Assembly (NCBI GenBank): GCA_937893605.1
Contig: CALBGG010000099.1
Location: 1-6,704, forward strand
DNA length: 6,704 bases
DNA from: an uncultured Clostridia bacterium
Lineage (GTDB): Bacteria > Bacillota > Clostridia > Oscillospirales > Oscillospiraceae
Direction of reading: 5' to 3'
Positions 6,304 through 6,704 of this stretch are shown one piece after another. The notes under the pieces are model-generated. The model worked only from the letters and a program-made list of their open reading frames with translations, had not been told where the DNA came from and did not search any database. Both the position numbers and the translations under genes were made by a program. How positions within the stretch are numbered: the stretch's first letter is position 1; each line of letters starts with the position of its first letter.

Positions 6304-6704
6304 ATGAAAAGAACACTCAGCATCGTGCTGGTGCTCATGCTGCTCGTCTCGCTTGTGCCTGTTTCGGCATTGGCGGCAGGGGAGAGCTATGAGACCATCA
6401 CAGGCAGCATCATGTTCAACGCCGGACATGATGACTCCGAAACGGATCACCCGTGCCCGTTCACCTACAGTGACGGCTACTTCACCGACACGGCGTACCG
6501 CTACAGGCAGGATCTTGCCACGGTCACCATGGCAATGTGCCTTGCCGCGGGCAACGTCGCCGACCCCGAGCGCTACCGTGAGGGTCCGGCAAACCTCGAG
6601 GATTTCTTCAAGCAGATCGGCTTTTCCGACTTCGAGGCAAACGAGGACTTCACCACACGTCCCGGCCGCAACACCTTCGGCGTCGGCATTGCGAATAAAG
6701 AGAT
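6304..6704 (+). CDS. Secreted protein, possibly class 3 lipase-like alpha/beta hydrolase, 3'-truncated
   Basis: The first 133 codons are present; the frame runs off the right edge. A clear signal peptide is seen: MKRT, a leucine/valine-rich core (residues 5-20) and A-L-A (22-24) suggesting cleavage after Ala24. The mature part starts GESYETITG and contains FTYSDGYFTDTAYRYRQDLA (53-72), an Ala/Met/Cys-rich helix (71-83), FFKQIGFSDFEANEDF (101-116) and RPGRNTFGVGIANKE (119-133). From memory this order (a D-Y-F segment, a helix ending around LAA, an F-x-x-x-GF unit, then a G-V-x-I-A-x-K strand) resembles the N-terminal part of secreted clostridial proteins annotated as lipase family or Mbeg1-like, where the catalytic G-x-S-x-G comes later, beyond this window. 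No catalytic residue is visible, so the enzyme call is tentative; export is much surer. It begins 15 bases after the previous stop behind a strong GGAGGA site, so it may share the operon transcript. Its base composition is more GC-rich than the previous gene. Confidence 0.8.
   Translation, partial: MKRTLSIVLVLMLLVSLVPVSALAAGESYETITGSIMFNAGHDDSETDHPCPFTYSDGYFTDTAYRYRQDLATVTMAMCLAAGNVADPERYREGPANLEDFFKQIGFSDFEANEDFTTRPGRNTFGVGIANKE

Noticed and set aside
6129..6392. Plus-strand 87-codon frame bridging the last two genes
   Set aside because: It is out of frame with both the Wzy_C end and the signal-peptide protein, which fully explain the region.

Overview
The window is a dense, plus-strand stretch of bacterial chromosome with five consecutive protein genes and almost no non-coding DNA. 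The mix suggests a Gram-positive anaerobe of the Clostridia, probably an Oscillospiraceae/Ruminococcaceae-type gut bacterium. This rests on strong GGAGG-type ribosome binding sites, frequent ATA isoleucine codons in fairly GC-rich DNA, a 9-TM/GAF/PAS hybrid kinase, and a secreted protein resembling clostridial lipase-like proteins. The taxonomic call is an inference from style, not from a marker gene.

Layout. (1) 2-397: 3' part of an integral-membrane methyltransferase of the isoprenylcysteine carboxyl methyltransferase (ICMT)/phospholipid methyltransferase type, cut by the left edge. (2) 385-2016: a GH3-family protein, related to plant auxin/jasmonate-amino acid synthetases, with recognisable motifs II and III but an eroded motif I. 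(3) 2013-4958: a 981-residue hybrid sensor histidine kinase with about nine membrane helices, GAF, PAS, HisKA, HATPase and a C-terminal receiver, all key residues present. (4) 4951-6288: a polytopic O-antigen ligase/polymerase-like (Wzy_C) protein. (5) 6304-6704: the start of a secreted protein with a clear signal peptide, possibly a class 3 lipase-like alpha/beta hydrolase, cut by the right edge.

The first four genes overlap by 13, 4 and 8 bases and the fifth follows after 15 bases, so they probably form one operon with translational coupling. No promoter, terminator, RNA gene, mobile element, CRISPR array or convincing repeat was seen, and there is no gene-free stretch longer than 15 bases. 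The operon's promoter and first gene or genes lie to the left, and its end lies to the right.

The interesting point is the combination: a small-molecule conjugating enzyme (GH3), a membrane methyltransferase, a membrane-embedded phosphorelay sensor and a cell-envelope glycopolymer enzyme. One testable reading is a surface-modification or chemical-signalling unit in which the enzymes make or alter a lipophilic molecule and the kinase senses it or the envelope state. Nothing in the sequence proves that link; it is inferred from co-location and overlap.
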